Shown here piece after piece: positions 1 to 8,775 of a DNA stretch of 64,000 bases. The DNA is from Enterocloster lavalensis. Its GTDB lineage: Bacteria > Bacillota > Clostridia > Lachnospirales > Lachnospiraceae. The notes under the pieces are model-generated. The model did no database searches, was not told the origin of the DNA, and saw only the letters and a program-made list of their open reading frames with translations. The stretch is from the NCBI RefSeq assembly GCF_902364025.1, contig NZ_CABJCG010000016.1:77997-141996 (forward strand), given 5' to 3'. The position numbers were made by a program, and so were the translations under genes. The stretch's first letter is position 1. Each line of letters begins with the position of its first letter.

Positions 1-1
1 G

Positions 2-1261
2 GACCGGATCGCCGTCACACCCAGCGTCACCCGGGCGGAGAACGGCCGGAAGATCTGCATGAACATAGGCAGGGCGGTGCGGGGGCGGGACGGAACGATC
101 GCCGGGTATGTGGTTCTGGACGTGTACCGGAACACGCTTCTGAACGCGGTCAAGCAGCTGGAGGACGAGAAGTCCTCCGTCACCCTGGCCGACCGCAACG
201 ACTGCATTATCCTGGACACCACCGGGCGGTTTACGGAAGGGGCCACCGGCGCGCCGGGCAGGGCGGAGAAGAACTCTGTTGCGGCTTCCCGGGAAAATGC
301 CTACGGCCTGCGCATTTACGCCTACTACAACATCGAGGAGTTCAACGAGAACAGCCGCCTGATGATCTTTATCAGCCTGCTGGTGCTGGTCTGCATGGCG
401 CCTCTGGCATTTCTGCTGGCCGCCGTGTTCGCCAACCGCATGTACCGACCCATCGACACCCTGGTAAGCTCCATGAACCTGGTGACCCGGGGAAATCTGG
501 ATACCAAGATTGAGATCCGGGCCCACGACAGCGACGAGATGCGCCTGGTCAGCTCGGTGTTCAACTGGATGATTGCCCGCATCCAGACCCTGATCGAGAA
601 CGCCAGGGAGGAGAGCGAGCGCAAGAAAAACGCGGAGTTAAAGGCGCTACAGGCTCAGATCAGCCCCCATTTTCTCTACAACATGTTAAACGAGATCAAC
701 GCCCTGGCCCGGATGGGCCGCACGGGGGAGGTCTCCGGCTTTGTGATCCATCTGGGAAAGCTGCTGCGCCGGAGTATCACCTTCAAGGACGACTTTGTGA
801 AGCTGAGCGACGATCTGGTTTTTGTGGAGGACTACATACGGCTCCAGCAGATCCGTTACGACCAGCTCTTCGACGTGGACATCCGGGTGGAGGAGGAGAT
901 CCGGGACTGCCTGATCCCCAACCTGATCATCCAGCCCCTGGTGGAAAACGCCATTATCCACGGTTTCACGGCGGGCAAGGAGGGATACATGCTGAGTCTG
1001 CGGGGATACCGCAGGGAAGAGGACGTGTGCATTGAGATTTACGACAACGGCATCGGCGTGGATAAGGAATATTTGAAATACATCAACAACGTGGAAAAGG
1101 GCGTGGGCCTCTACGGGGGCCTGGGCGTGGAGAACGTGCAGAAGCGGCTGCTTCTGATCTACGGGATGCGCTATGGAATCAAGATGGAGAGCGAGAAGGG
1201 CCGCTACACCAAGGTGGTGATTCTCCTGCCGTACCGGAGAGAGCAGGTGGACAAGACATGA
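2..1261 (+). CDS. YesM-type sensor histidine kinase (5' end cut off by window edge)
   Basis: The frame is open from base 2 to the stop at 1259-1261, so the gene begins before the window; the ATG at 59 is internal. What is visible is the end of an extracellular sensing region, one membrane segment (about residues 101-123 counted from the ATG at 59), a HAMP linker, a kinase domain with the HFLYN phospho-acceptor motif, and an ATPase domain with VENAIIHG (N box) and DNGIGV (G box). HFLYN is typical of the YesM/LytS kinase class, which usually senses sugars or cell-wall material and phosphorylates an AraC-type YesN regulator. The stop overlaps the next start (ATGA), and a YesN-type regulator follows at 2535, so the three genes form one operon. 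The ligand cannot be read from the sequence. Confidence 0.93.
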   Translation, partial: DRIAVTPSVTRAENGRKICMNIGRAVRGRDGTIAGYVVLDVYRNTLLNAVKQLEDEKSSVTLADRNDCIILDTTGRFTEGATGAPGRAEKNSVAASRENAYGLRIYAYYNIEEFNENSRLMIFISLLVLVCMAPLAFLLAAVFANRMYRPIDTLVSSMNLVTRGNLDTKIEIRAHDSDEMRLVSSVFNWMIARIQTLIENAREESERKKNAELKALQAQISPHFLYNMLNEINALARMGRTGEVSGFVIHLGKLLRRSITFKDDFVKLSDDLVFVEDYIRLQQIRYDQLFDVDIRVEEEIRDCLIPNLIIQPLVENAIIHGFTAGKEGYMLSLRGYRREEDVCIEIYDNGIGVDKEYLKYINNVEKGVGLYGGLGVENVQKRLLLIYGMRYGIKMESEKGRYTKVVILLPYRREQVDKT

Positions 1262-2508
1262 AAATGGGAATGAGTCGTTTGCTGATTGCACTGGCGGCGG
1301 TTGCGGCCGGAGGGGCAATCTTTGCCGCCGCAAGGCGGTATACGCCGGCCCAGGAAAATGCAGGGCGGGAGACGGTGGAGCTGAATCTGCTCATGTCCCT
1401 GGGCGGGGACGGCATGCGGGAGGAATATATGCGGCAGCGCCTGGACGCTTACGGCGAGCTGAACCCGGATGTAAGGGTTTCTGCAACCTTTGTGGAGTCG
1501 GACACCCTGGTGTTTTTGAAGCTGCTCTACGCGGGAAAGGGGTACCACTACGACGTGGTCTGCATGGGGGACGACTCCATGCTCTCCGCGGCCGAGCAGA
1601 AATTGATCTACCCCATGGACGAGTTTGTGATGAGGGATCTGGGCCTGGCCTGGCTGGACGCCGTGCCGGGGGCCTGTCTGGAGAACACGATGAGCGGGGG
1701 GAAGATTTACGGGCTGCCGTTTATTAAGAGCCGTCTGAAGGTGTATTACCGGGATGAGGAAGGTGGAGCCGGGGAGAGCGGCGGGGCCGGAGCGTATGGA
1801 GCCGGGAAGAGCGGCGGAATCGGGGAAAACGGCGCGCTGGGAGCTGGCGGGGCCAGGGAAATCCCCGCCCCGGTCAGCCTGGAGGCGCTGCTTCAAACGT
1901 CCGGCGGGAAACGCCTCGGCCTTCCGGTCAGCGTGCTGCTTCGGGACCTGCTGCTGTCCACGGACAGCTCCGGCTGGGACGCGCTTTTGGGGGAGACCGA
2001 GCGCTACCAGGTGGACCGCCCGGAACGGGCCGAGCTGCTGCGCGCCATGAAAGCCGGGCTGGAGCAGGGAACGCTGGTGGACGGGGACAATCAGACTCTG
2101 ATGGAGGAATTTGCCGGAGGCCGTCTGGACGCGGTGGTGCTGGAAGAACTTTACGGGGAGGAGCTGGAGCGCCGCGCAGGGGAAACGCTGTCCGGCGCCG
2201 GGCTGTGGCGGACCGAACAGACGCCCTGGCTATTACAGGGCTGCAACCTCTATCTGGCCAACCGGGGGATTCCCCACGACTACGGCCCGGCCTGGGATCT
2301 GGTGGAATATCTGGTGGGGGACGGGGAATTCGACGCCCGGACAGGGGAGGAGCGCGACATGGACTACAAGCGCACCCTGTCCAGAAAAAATACCAAGGCG
2401 TATCTGATCGTGGACCGCGTGATTGCGGAATTTCTCCACGGGGACGAGGACTGCGGCGAGCTGCTAAAAGGGCTTCAGAGTCAGCTGGACACAGCCCTTG
2501 GCGAGTGA
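1258..2508 (+). CDS. Extracellular solute-binding-like protein within the two-component operon
   Basis: This is a 416-residue protein starting in the ATGA overlap with the kinase gene. An N-terminal hydrophobic stretch (about residues 6-24, rich in Leu and Ala) is a signal peptide or membrane anchor; no lipobox cysteine is seen. The body resembles family 1 (sugar) solute-binding proteins: DVVCMGDDSML, a YGLPF segment and a C-terminal helical half. A Gly/Ala-rich hexapeptide repeat is inserted at residues 170-198, between the lobes. No ABC permease genes are next to it. Its place between kinase and regulator suggests it presents ligand to the kinase rather than feeding a transporter, but this is inference. 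Confidence 0.8.
   Translation: MKMGMSRLLIALAAVAAGGAIFAAARRYTPAQENAGRETVELNLLMSLGGDGMREEYMRQRLDAYGELNPDVRVSATFVESDTLVFLKLLYAGKGYHYDVVCMGDDSMLSAAEQKLIYPMDEFVMRDLGLAWLDAVPGACLENTMSGGKIYGLPFIKSRLKVYYRDEEGGAGESGGAGAYGAGKSGGIGENGALGAGGAREIPAPVSLEALLQTSGGKRLGLPVSVLLRDLLLSTDSSGWDALLGETERYQVDRPERAELLRAMKAGLEQGTLVDGDNQTLMEEFAGGRLDAVVLEELYGEELERRAGETLSGAGLWRTEQTPWLLQGCNLYLANRGIPHDYGPAWDLVEYLVGDGEFDARTGEERDMDYKRTLSRKNTKAYLIVDRVIAEFLHGDEDCGELLKGLQSQLDTALGE
1765..1851 (+). repeat. Hexapeptide (18 bp) tandem repeat in the binding-protein gene
   Basis: In-frame units encode GAGESG, GAGAY (one codon short), GAGKSG, GIGENG and ALGAGG. The period is 18 bp with one 15 bp unit. The repeat forms a flexible glycine-rich linker that family members normally lack. 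Confidence 0.8.
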
Positions 2509-2534
2509 AAATGAATCCGGAAAGAGGTTAAGAA

Positions 2535-3305
2535 ATGTATCAGGTTTATATAGTGGACGACGCGGTATTAACCCGCAAGGCGCTGGTCATGACCATGCCC
2601 TGGGACCAGTGGGGCTGCGTGGTGGTGGGGTCTGCCGACGATGGGGAAAAGGCGTTTGAGGACATCCGTGAGATGGAGCCGGACATTGTGATCACGGATA
2701 TCCGCATGGTGCATGTGGGCGGCCTGGAGCTGATCGGGCGCTGCCGGGCCCAGGGAATCCGCTCCCAGTTCATTATCATTTCCGGCTACAATGAATTTGA
2801 GTACGCCAAGGCGGCGCTGAGAATGGAAGTGCTGGACTATATCTTAAAACCCATCGACGACGAAGAGCTGCACGGTGCGGTGGAAAAGGCCGTACAGCGC
2901 ATCGGAGAGTCCAGGGCTATGATGGCGGACCACCGGGAACAGGACGGGGAGGGCAGGTCCCTGCTGCTGGAATATGATGAGAAAAATATAAACGCCTACC
3001 TGCGCCGCGCTCTGGAATATGTGCAGGCAAACTACGGCAGGGAGCTGTCCATACGGGACGTGGCCTCCTATCTGGCCATCAGCGAGAGCTACCTGGCAAA
3101 GCTCTTCAAGGTGGAGCTGAAAATCACCTTCCTGGAGTACCTGACCCGGGTGCGTATGCGCCGGGCCATGGAGCTCATGCGGGACAAGAACATGCCGATC
3201 TACGAGGTGGCCGAGCGGGTGGGCTACCGGGACTACCGGCATTTCAGCTCCACCTTCAAGAAGCTGGCAGGCGTGGGGCCCAAGGAATTTCAGATGCGGT
3301 CATAA
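2535..3305 (+). CDS. YesN-type response regulator with AraC DNA-binding domain
   Basis: This is a 256-residue protein. The N-terminal receiver domain (about 1-120) has the acidic pocket VDD at 8-9, the phospho-acceptor Asp55 in TDIRM and the conserved Lys in ILKP. The C-terminal AraC/XylS domain (about 155-255) has two helix-turn-helix units, ending in the family signature around VGYRDYRHFSSTFKK. An AAAGAGG-like ribosome site precedes the ATG. It lies 26 bp after the binding-protein gene and should be the partner of the YesM-type kinase, activating genes for uptake or breakdown of whatever is sensed. The target genes are not evident in the window. Confidence 0.95.
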   Translation: MYQVYIVDDAVLTRKALVMTMPWDQWGCVVVGSADDGEKAFEDIREMEPDIVITDIRMVHVGGLELIGRCRAQGIRSQFIIISGYNEFEYAKAALRMEVLDYILKPIDDEELHGAVEKAVQRIGESRAMMADHREQDGEGRSLLLEYDEKNINAYLRRALEYVQANYGRELSIRDVASYLAISESYLAKLFKVELKITFLEYLTRVRMRRAMELMRDKNMPIYEVAERVGYRDYRHFSSTFKKLAGVGPKEFQMRS

Positions 3306-3378
3306 AAATGCAGGCGGCTTTGGGGGATAGGGGATGGGGGTAAAATGTTCGCGCAAAATACCCGTGCAGTATCCCGGA

Positions 3379-4272
3379 TCAAAACCCATGTTCCGCCGCT
3401 GTCCGGGCGAACTCCCAGAAACAGTCCGTGGCCGCCGGGAGCACCTGGTGGCAGCGGCGGACCATCAGCAGATTGGACAGATGCTCCGGGTTCACGATGC
3501 GGCGGCAGCACAGCTTCTGCGGATTCATGGTGTAGCGCACGGATTCCGGACAGATGGCCACGCCGATGTTGCCCTCCACCAGAGGAATGATGCAGGAAAC
3601 CGTATTGTACAGGCAGAAAATATTGCGCTCCTCGGAAATGTGATTGAACCAGTTGTTGATCTCGTCCTGCATCTCGCTGCGGGCCGGGATGATCAGGGAC
3701 TCCCCGGAGAGCTGCCCCAGCTCCACCGTGTCCTCCGTGCCCTGGGCCAGGGGGTGGTTCACGCTCATGAGGGCGATCCAGGACTCCTGTTTAATAAAAA
3801 TGTGATCATATTTTTCCGTATTAAAGGGCTCGCGGACGATGCCGATGTCTGCCAGGCCCTTTTCCAGTTTTTCCCTGATCTCGTCCCCATTTCCGCACCA
3901 CACGCTGTAGCGGATGTTGGGGTACTGGCGGTGGAAATCGCCGATCAGGCCGGATAGGATGCTGGCCCCGCAGGTCTCCGTCACGCCCAGGGCGATCGTC
4001 CCATGGGTGGAATTCTTGATCTTCCCCAGCTGGTTCTGGGTTTTCTCCACCAGGGTGATGATCTCCTCGGCCTGCTGCTTTAAGAACAGGCCCTCCTCGG
4101 TCAGCCGGATGCGGCGTTTGCCCCGGATGAAAAGGGTGACGCCCAGTTCTTCCTCCAAAAGCTGCATGCTGCGGCTGAGCGGAGGCTGGGCGATACAGAG
4201 CTTTTCCGCCGCCCTGGTGATGGTGCCTTCCCGGGCCACGGTTAGAAAATATTTCAGTGTTTTTACGTCCAT
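3379..4272 (-). CDS. LysR-family transcriptional regulator
   Basis: The product is about 297 residues. The N-terminal winged helix-turn-helix (about 1-60) carries the family pattern around ITRAAEKLCIAQPPLSRSM, followed by the linker helix and a two-lobed effector domain (about 90-290). I chose the ATG at 4272 (MDVKTLKYF) because LysR proteins begin a few residues before LxxF; a GTG or ATG 12 bp upstream is possible. It converges on the YesN-type gene. LysR proteins often control a divergent neighbour, but here the upstream neighbour (4465-4890) runs the same way, so the target is unknown. Confidence 0.93.
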   Translation of the reverse strand: MDVKTLKYFLTVAREGTITRAAEKLCIAQPPLSRSMQLLEEELGVTLFIRGKRRIRLTEEGLFLKQQAEEIITLVEKTQNQLGKIKNSTHGTIALGVTETCGASILSGLIGDFHRQYPNIRYSVWCGNGDEIREKLEKGLADIGIVREPFNTEKYDHIFIKQESWIALMSVNHPLAQGTEDTVELGQLSGESLIIPARSEMQDEINNWFNHISEERNIFCLYNTVSCIIPLVEGNIGVAICPESVRYTMNPQKLCCRRIVNPEHLSNLLMVRRCHQVLPAATDCFWEFARTAAEHGF

Positions 4273-4321
4273 AGCGGATACCAACCTTTTTGATAGGATA
4301 AGCCGGTGGAGCCGGCATGTA

Positions 4322-4429
4322 AGGGGCGTTGAAAGATGAGAGGCGGTTGAAAGGTGCGGGGCGGTTAAAATGTGCGGGGCGGTTAAAATGTGCGGGGCCG
4401 TTAATCGGTGCAGGGCCGCCGCCGCATGT
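4322..4429. repeat. 18 bp tandem repeat, six units, intergenic
   Basis: Six consecutive 18 bp units start at 4322, 4340, 4358, 4376, 4394 and 4412. The units at 4358 and 4376 are identical (GGGGCGGTTAAAATGTGC) and the outer ones have diverged. The block lies between the LysR gene and the small gene at 4465-4890, both on the minus strand, so it sits in the LysR upstream region. Confidence 0.85.
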
Positions 4430-4464
4430 AGCAGCCGGTGGGTGGGGGACAGAAGGCCGCCCGG

Positions 4465-4890
4465 CTAAGGGTACCTCCACAGGCGGCCCGAGCTGTCTCT
4501 GTGGATGATTTCCGTAAAGCTGCCGTTGAAAATATAGGTGTCAAAGGCCACGGCAAACAGATCGTCCCCTCCGTTTGGAAGCGGCCCTCCGCCCCACGCC
4601 ACGGCGGGAAGCGCAGCGTCGTCCCAGACAATGTACCAGGTCTGATCCGTGCCAAAGTCCAGTTCATCCACCGCCGCCGGGCGGGACCCTTTAATGTGCC
4701 GGTACTCATCGAAGGAAAAACGCCCGCACATGGAGTGGATCAGCCCGCGGGTCTCCTCAATGGCTTCGATCAGCCGGGCATTCCCGAGGGAGCGGACACA
4801 ATCATGAAAAAGTTCATGCCCCTCCCATGTTTTCCGGCGGACAAACGCTCTGTTTTTCTCCTTCAGCTGTTCCAGTCTGACTCTGTCCAT
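4465..4890 (-). CDS. Unrecognised small protein (141 aa)
   Basis: The start is placed at 4890 because GGAGGAAACT lies directly upstream of that ATG (MDRVRLEQLKEKN); the frame also stays open to 4950. The protein is soluble, without signal peptide or membrane segments. It has a basic, helical N-terminus, an acidic stretch (VDELDFGTDQTWYIVWDD) and a glycine-rich turn (AWGGGPLPNGGDD). The composition and clear ribosome site argue that it is real. I do not recognise the family. Confidence 0.7.
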   Translation of the reverse strand: MDRVRLEQLKEKNRAFVRRKTWEGHELFHDCVRSLGNARLIEAIEETRGLIHSMCGRFSFDEYRHIKGSRPAAVDELDFGTDQTWYIVWDDAALPAVAWGGGPLPNGGDDLFAVAFDTYIFNGSFTEIIHRDSSGRLWRYP

Positions 4891-5085
4891 AGTTTCCTCC
4901 GCATAGCCAACGTTTTCCTTTATTTTAATGGCCGCGTGGGGAAATGTCAAATACGACGGGGGAGGGATGGGGCAAATCCTGCTTCTCCATTGTGGCCGCT
5001 GCCCCGCCCTCTCTGCCCGCCTACAGGTGCTCTCATATCGATTGTATCATACTTTTAAAGTATTGTAGTCCATATACTATATGTA

Positions 5086-5115
5086 TTGGGAAATGATAAA
5101 TTTCCATGGTATAAT
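5086..5115 (+). promoter_or_regulatory. Sigma-A-type promoter for the DUF1275 gene
   Basis: TTGGGA at 5086-5091, an 18 bp spacer and a perfect TATAAT at 5110-5115, about 90 bp before the GTG at 5207. The surroundings are A+T-rich compared with the coding DNA on either side. Confidence 0.6.
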
Positions 5116-5206
5116 CAGAAAAGCAATGCGCCCGCCGCCCGCGAAAGGGTTGGCGGCGGCCGCTCAAAAGAATCGGATATAAGAGGTTGATGGGAGGATC
5201 ATTGAG

Positions 5207-5911
5207 GTGAGAGAGGATCAGGCAGAGCGGTGGCTGCACTATGTCATGTCGCTGACCGGGGGATTTCTGGGCGGATACGCGATATTAAACCGCAGCGGCC
5301 TTTTGGGGGCGGCCCAGACGTCCAATATGATCAACACGGTATTAAATCTGGCGGGAGGAAGCTTTAGTGGCCTGGTCATCCGCCTGGGAGCGCTGGTCCT
5401 GTACGTGTCGGGGATTGTGGCCACGGTGCTGATTCCGCGCTACACCAGATGGAATTTAAAAAACGTCAGCCTGGCGCTGGACGTGGCGGCCGTGCTGGTT
5501 CTGGGTTTTCTGCCCCAGGGGATGGACAACATGCTGGCGCTCTACCCGCTGTTCTTCGCCATGTCGGTGCAGTGGTGTACATTCCAGGGCTGCGGGGGTT
5601 ACGCCAGCGCGACCGTTTTTTCCACCAACAACCTGCGCCAGTTCGCCACTGCGGTTACGGCGTTTTATTTCGGCCGCGAGGAGAAGATGCGGGAAAAGAT
5701 CAAATTCTACGGCGCAACGCTGACGGCGTTTCACCTGGGGGTTGCGGCCTCCGGGCCCTGCTGTAATCTGGCGGGAGTGAAGAGCGTGTGGATCTGCCTG
5801 GCGCCGCTGGCCGCTGCGGGATACCTGGCTGCGGCCGGGCGGCGGGAGGAAAGCGTGAAGATCTGCGAATGCCGGGGCGAGGGCGGAAACGTCCGCGGGC
5901 TGGCCGGATAG
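5207..5911 (+). CDS. DUF1275 (YoaK-like) integral membrane protein
   Basis: This is a 234-residue protein with about six hydrophobic helices. It shows the DUF1275 pattern: an N-terminal helix with a GGFLGGYA turn, the GAAQTSNM segment, a central QWCTFQGCGG region and a TAFYF segment. The GTG start follows GGGAGG at a 9 bp spacing. DUF1275 proteins are widespread small membrane proteins of unproven transport function. The gene stands alone, with its own promoter, and a terminator lies 215 bp downstream. Confidence 0.85.
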   Translation: MREDQAERWLHYVMSLTGGFLGGYAILNRSGLLGAAQTSNMINTVLNLAGGSFSGLVIRLGALVLYVSGIVATVLIPRYTRWNLKNVSLALDVAAVLVLGFLPQGMDNMLALYPLFFAMSVQWCTFQGCGGYASATVFSTNNLRQFATAVTAFYFGREEKMREKIKFYGATLTAFHLGVAASGPCCNLAGVKSVWICLAPLAAAGYLAAAGRREESVKICECRGEGGNVRGLAG

Positions 5912-6126
5912 CGGGCTTGCGGTGGCAGAGAAGTGCGGGCAGAGGTGCCAAGGCTGGAATATGAGAGAGCGCGAGGAACAGGGAATTGGAAACTGGAAGT
6001 TGGGAGCTGCAGCCCAGGATTCATGCCTCCCAATTTATGTCCCGGGAACCAGGTGTTAGGAGCCAGGATACAAGATCAGATATCCGAGAGCTGGATACCC
6101 GGCTCCGAATAAAAAATTCGTATGCT
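5912..6126. other. Non-coding stretch, nothing recognised
   Basis: About 215 bp between the DUF1275 stop and the terminator. It contains purine-rich, slightly repetitive sequence (GGAACCAGG, GGAGCCAGG) but no convincing reading frame, promoter or RNA. Confidence 0.5.
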
Positions 6127-6169
6127 AAAAGGAAACCATTGGATTACCCATCCGGTGGTTTCCTTTTTT
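6127..6169 (+). terminator. Rho-independent terminator
   Basis: A long stem starts with AAAGGAAACC and closes with GGTTTCCTTT, extended inward by ATTGGA/TCCGGT, followed by a T run. It separates the DUF1275 unit from the PTS gene. Confidence 0.85.
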
Positions 6170-6219
6170 GCTCTGAATATTCATTCGAAAGCAAAAAAAT
6201 TATATTTGTAAAATAAGTC

Positions 6220-6247
6220 TTGACATATCACAAAATAATGATAAAAT
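6220..6247 (+). promoter_or_regulatory. Promoter of the PTS permease gene
   Basis: TTGACA at 6220-6225, a 16 bp spacer and TAAAAT at 6242-6247. It lies about 165 bp upstream of the ATG at 6415, leaving a long A+T-rich leader that carries the possible operator at 6272. Confidence 0.7.
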
Positions 6248-6271
6248 TATCTTCATAAGAAAAATAAAATA

Positions 6272-6283
6272 TTTCAAATGAAT
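6272..6283. promoter_or_regulatory. Possible DeoR-regulator operator, copy 1
   Basis: TTTCAAATGAAT lies about 25 bp after the -10 box of the PTS promoter. Nearly the same 12-mer occurs upstream of the glycyl-radical gene at 10901. Further TTTC/GAAA-like words flank it, for example ATTTCGTAAA at 6292-6301. Placement just after a promoter fits a repressor site. Confidence 0.45.
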
Positions 6284-6414
6284 ATAAAAACATTTCGTAA
6301 AAAATAGCAACGGCGACATCACGGAGAAGGCAGATTCTGTATGATCTTTGATTCTAAGTCTCCCGGCGGGATACCGGAGACATGGGATAAACAAAATGTT
6401 GAGGAGGCATTAGT

Positions 6415-8643
6415 ATGAGTAAGAAGAAAGAGAGCGGAGTATTTGCGGTGGTGCAAAAAATAGGAAGATCCTTTTTCCTTCCGGTGTCGATTCTGCCGAT
6501 TGCAGGGCTGCTGCTGGGATTGGGGGCGTCATTCACCAATGCCAAGACCATCGAGGCGTATCACCTTCAGGGGATTCTGGGGGACGGCACGGTTTTAAAC
6601 GGTCTGCTGACCATCATGTCCCAGGTGGGCAACACGATTTTCGGAAATCTGCCCCTGATTTTCGCCCTGGCGGTGGCACTGGGGATGGCGAAAAATGAAA
6701 AGGCGGTAGCGGTACTGTCCGCCGGCGTTTCCTTTTTCGTGATGAACGCCACCATCAACGCCATGCTGAAGCTGACCGGCCAGATTCTGGCGGACGGAAG
6801 CTACGCGTCCACGGTGCTAAACGGCGCAATTACCAATGTCTGCGGCATCGACTCGCTGCAGATGGGGGTATTTGGCGGCATCGTGGTGGGGCTTGTGACC
6901 GCGGCCTTACATAACCGGTTTTACAAGCAGAAGCTGCCGGCGGCCCTGTCCTTCTTTGCCGGTGTTCGGTTTGTTCCCATCGTCTGTGTTCTGGCACACA
7001 TTGCAGTGGGGTTCGCGGCCTTTGAAGTGTGGCCGGTGATTCAGCAGGGGATATTTGCCGTGGGTAAGGTTGTGATGGAGTCCGGCTACTTTGGAACGTT
7101 TTTATTCGGCTTCATGGAGCGCGCGCTCATCCCCTTTGGTCTGCACCATGTATTTTATATCCCGTTCTGGCAGACCGGACTGGGTGGAACCGCCATTGTG
7201 GACGGTGTGGCGGTGGCGGGCGCACAAAACATTTTCTTTGCGGAGCTGGCTTCTCCCAATGTGACCAGGTTCAGCGTGGATGCCTGCCGCTTCATGACGG
7301 GAAAATACGCGGTTATGATGGCGGGGCTTCCGGCGGCGGCCTACGCCATGTACGCCACGGCTAAACCGGAGAACAAGAAGGTGGTGGGCGGACTGCTGGT
7401 CTCCGCGGCTCTGACTTCCTTTCTGACTGGAATTACGGAACCCATCGAGTTCACCTTCCTGTTTATCGCGCCGGCTCTGTTTCTGGTGCATTGTGTATTC
7501 GCAGGATTTTCCTTTGTGCTCATGCACCTGTTGAATATCTGTATTGGTACTACATTTTCCTGCGGACTCATCGATTTCACCCTGTATGGAATTCTTCAGG
7601 GGCAGGCCAAGACGAATTGGCTGATGATCCTGCCGGTTTACCTGGGCTATGCGGTGCTGTACTATGTTGTGTTCCGCACCGTGATCCTGAAATTCAACCT
7701 TCCCACCCCGGGCCGTGAGGAGAACGGCGAGGAGATCAGGCTTTATTCCAAGGAGGATTTCAAGAACAAGGCAGCTTCCGGCGGCGGAATAAGTGATCCG
7801 GTGTCCGCGCTGATTCTGCAGGGGCTGGGCGGTCTGGAAAATGTGCAGGATATCGACTGTTGCGCTACCAGACTGCGCCTGACTCTGGCGGATTCCGGCC
7901 TGGTGCGGGAAGACATTCTGAAACAGACCGGTTCCAAGGGAGTGGTGAAAAAGGGTAACGGCATCCAGGTGATCTACGGCCCTCAGGTGACGATCATCAA
8001 GAGTGATTTTGAAGAGTATGTACAATATTTAATGTCCGATCCGGAGGCGGCGAAGGCGGCGAAGCTGGAGATGGAGCACGCTATGGCTCAGACGGCCGCA
8101 GCCGGGAATCCGGCGGGAACCGGAGACGGCGCTGGAGAAGAAAAAAACGGAATGTCGTCCCGGGACAAAGCAGCTGCCCAGCCGTTCCCCAGCGGCAGAC
8201 TTCTTGCGGCTGCGAGCGGCCGGGTGCTCCCCATGAGTCAGGCCCGGGACGAAGCCTTCGCCTCCTGTGTGATGGGCGGCGGTTTGGTGATCCGGCCTGA
8301 GGACGGCCGGGTTGTAGCCCCTGCGGATGGCCAAATCACGGTTCTTATGGAGGGGACCAACCATGCGGTGGGCATTCACATGGACAATGGGATGGAATTG
8401 CTGCTGCACATCGGCATCGACACGGTGAAGCTGAACGGCGAGGGATTCAAGGCTGCTGTAATGCCGGGCCAGAACGTGAAGGCGGGGGATCTGCTGGTGG
8501 AATTTGACAAGAAACTGGTGGAGGAGCGCGGGTACTGCGCGGACATCATGGTGATTGTTCTGGACGCCCCGCAGCTCCCGGTTATCCGCTATGCGGTGGA
8601 TATGGACGCCCTGGCCGGTGAGACGGCGGTGGCGGAGTGGTAG
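6415..8643 (+). CDS. PTS permease EIICBA, glucose/N-acetylglucosamine type
   Basis: This is a 742-residue three-domain permease that imports a hexose-like substrate and phosphorylates it with phosphate from HPr. EIIC (about 1-430) is the membrane channel with the ITEPIEFTF signature. EIIB (about 455-540) has the phospho-cysteine Cys483 in CATRLR. EIIA (about 590-742) is of the Crr type with phospho-His665 in HIGIDTV. All three phosphorylation sites or signatures are intact, and a linker rich in Ala and Gly joins B to A. The neighbouring pathway suggests the substrate is a 1,5-anhydrohexitol or a related sugar alcohol rather than glucose itself; that is inference. The start has GAGGAGG upstream. 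Confidence 0.95.
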   Translation: MSKKKESGVFAVVQKIGRSFFLPVSILPIAGLLLGLGASFTNAKTIEAYHLQGILGDGTVLNGLLTIMSQVGNTIFGNLPLIFALAVALGMAKNEKAVAVLSAGVSFFVMNATINAMLKLTGQILADGSYASTVLNGAITNVCGIDSLQMGVFGGIVVGLVTAALHNRFYKQKLPAALSFFAGVRFVPIVCVLAHIAVGFAAFEVWPVIQQGIFAVGKVVMESGYFGTFLFGFMERALIPFGLHHVFYIPFWQTGLGGTAIVDGVAVAGAQNIFFAELASPNVTRFSVDACRFMTGKYAVMMAGLPAAAYAMYATAKPENKKVVGGLLVSAALTSFLTGITEPIEFTFLFIAPALFLVHCVFAGFSFVLMHLLNICIGTTFSCGLIDFTLYGILQGQAKTNWLMILPVYLGYAVLYYVVFRTVILKFNLPTPGREENGEEIRLYSKEDFKNKAASGGGISDPVSALILQGLGGLENVQDIDCCATRLRLTLADSGLVREDILKQTGSKGVVKKGNGIQVIYGPQVTIIKSDFEEYVQYLMSDPEAAKAAKLEMEHAMAQTAAAGNPAGTGDGAGEEKNGMSSRDKAAAQPFPSGRLLAAASGRVLPMSQARDEAFASCVMGGGLVIRPEDGRVVAPADGQITVLMEGTNHAVGIHMDNGMELLLHIGIDTVKLNGEGFKAAVMPGQNVKAGDLLVEFDKKLVEERGYCADIMVIVLDAPQLPVIRYAVDMDALAGETAVAEW

Positions 8644-8653
8644 GATAAAAAAC

Positions 8654-8704
8654 AGGCGGATGGAGCGCAGCCACGATGTGGTCACAGCTCGATCCGCCTT
8701 TTTA
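8654..8704 (+). terminator. Terminator after the PTS gene
   Basis: The stem AGGCGGAT pairs with ATCCGCCT, extended by GAGC/GCTC, followed by TTTTTAG. A run of A residues before the stem means it may also work in the other direction. Confidence 0.85.
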
Positions 8705-8705
8705 G

Positions 8706-8734
8706 TTGCGTATGAAAATATAAAGTGTTATAAT
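8706..8734 (+). promoter_or_regulatory. Promoter of the DeoR-family gene
   Basis: TTGCGT at 8706-8711, a 17 bp spacer and TATAAT at 8729-8734, immediately after the PTS terminator and about 40 bp before the regulator start. Confidence 0.55.
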
Positions 8735-8775
8735 TGACAATATATTGTTAAATCAGCGAAGAACGGAGGCGTATG

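Noticed and set aside
8734..8739. TTGACA before the DeoR gene as the -35 box
   Set aside because: No acceptable -10 lies 16-18 bp downstream; the overlapping TATAAT at 8729-8734 with TTGCGT 17 bp upstream is the better promoter.
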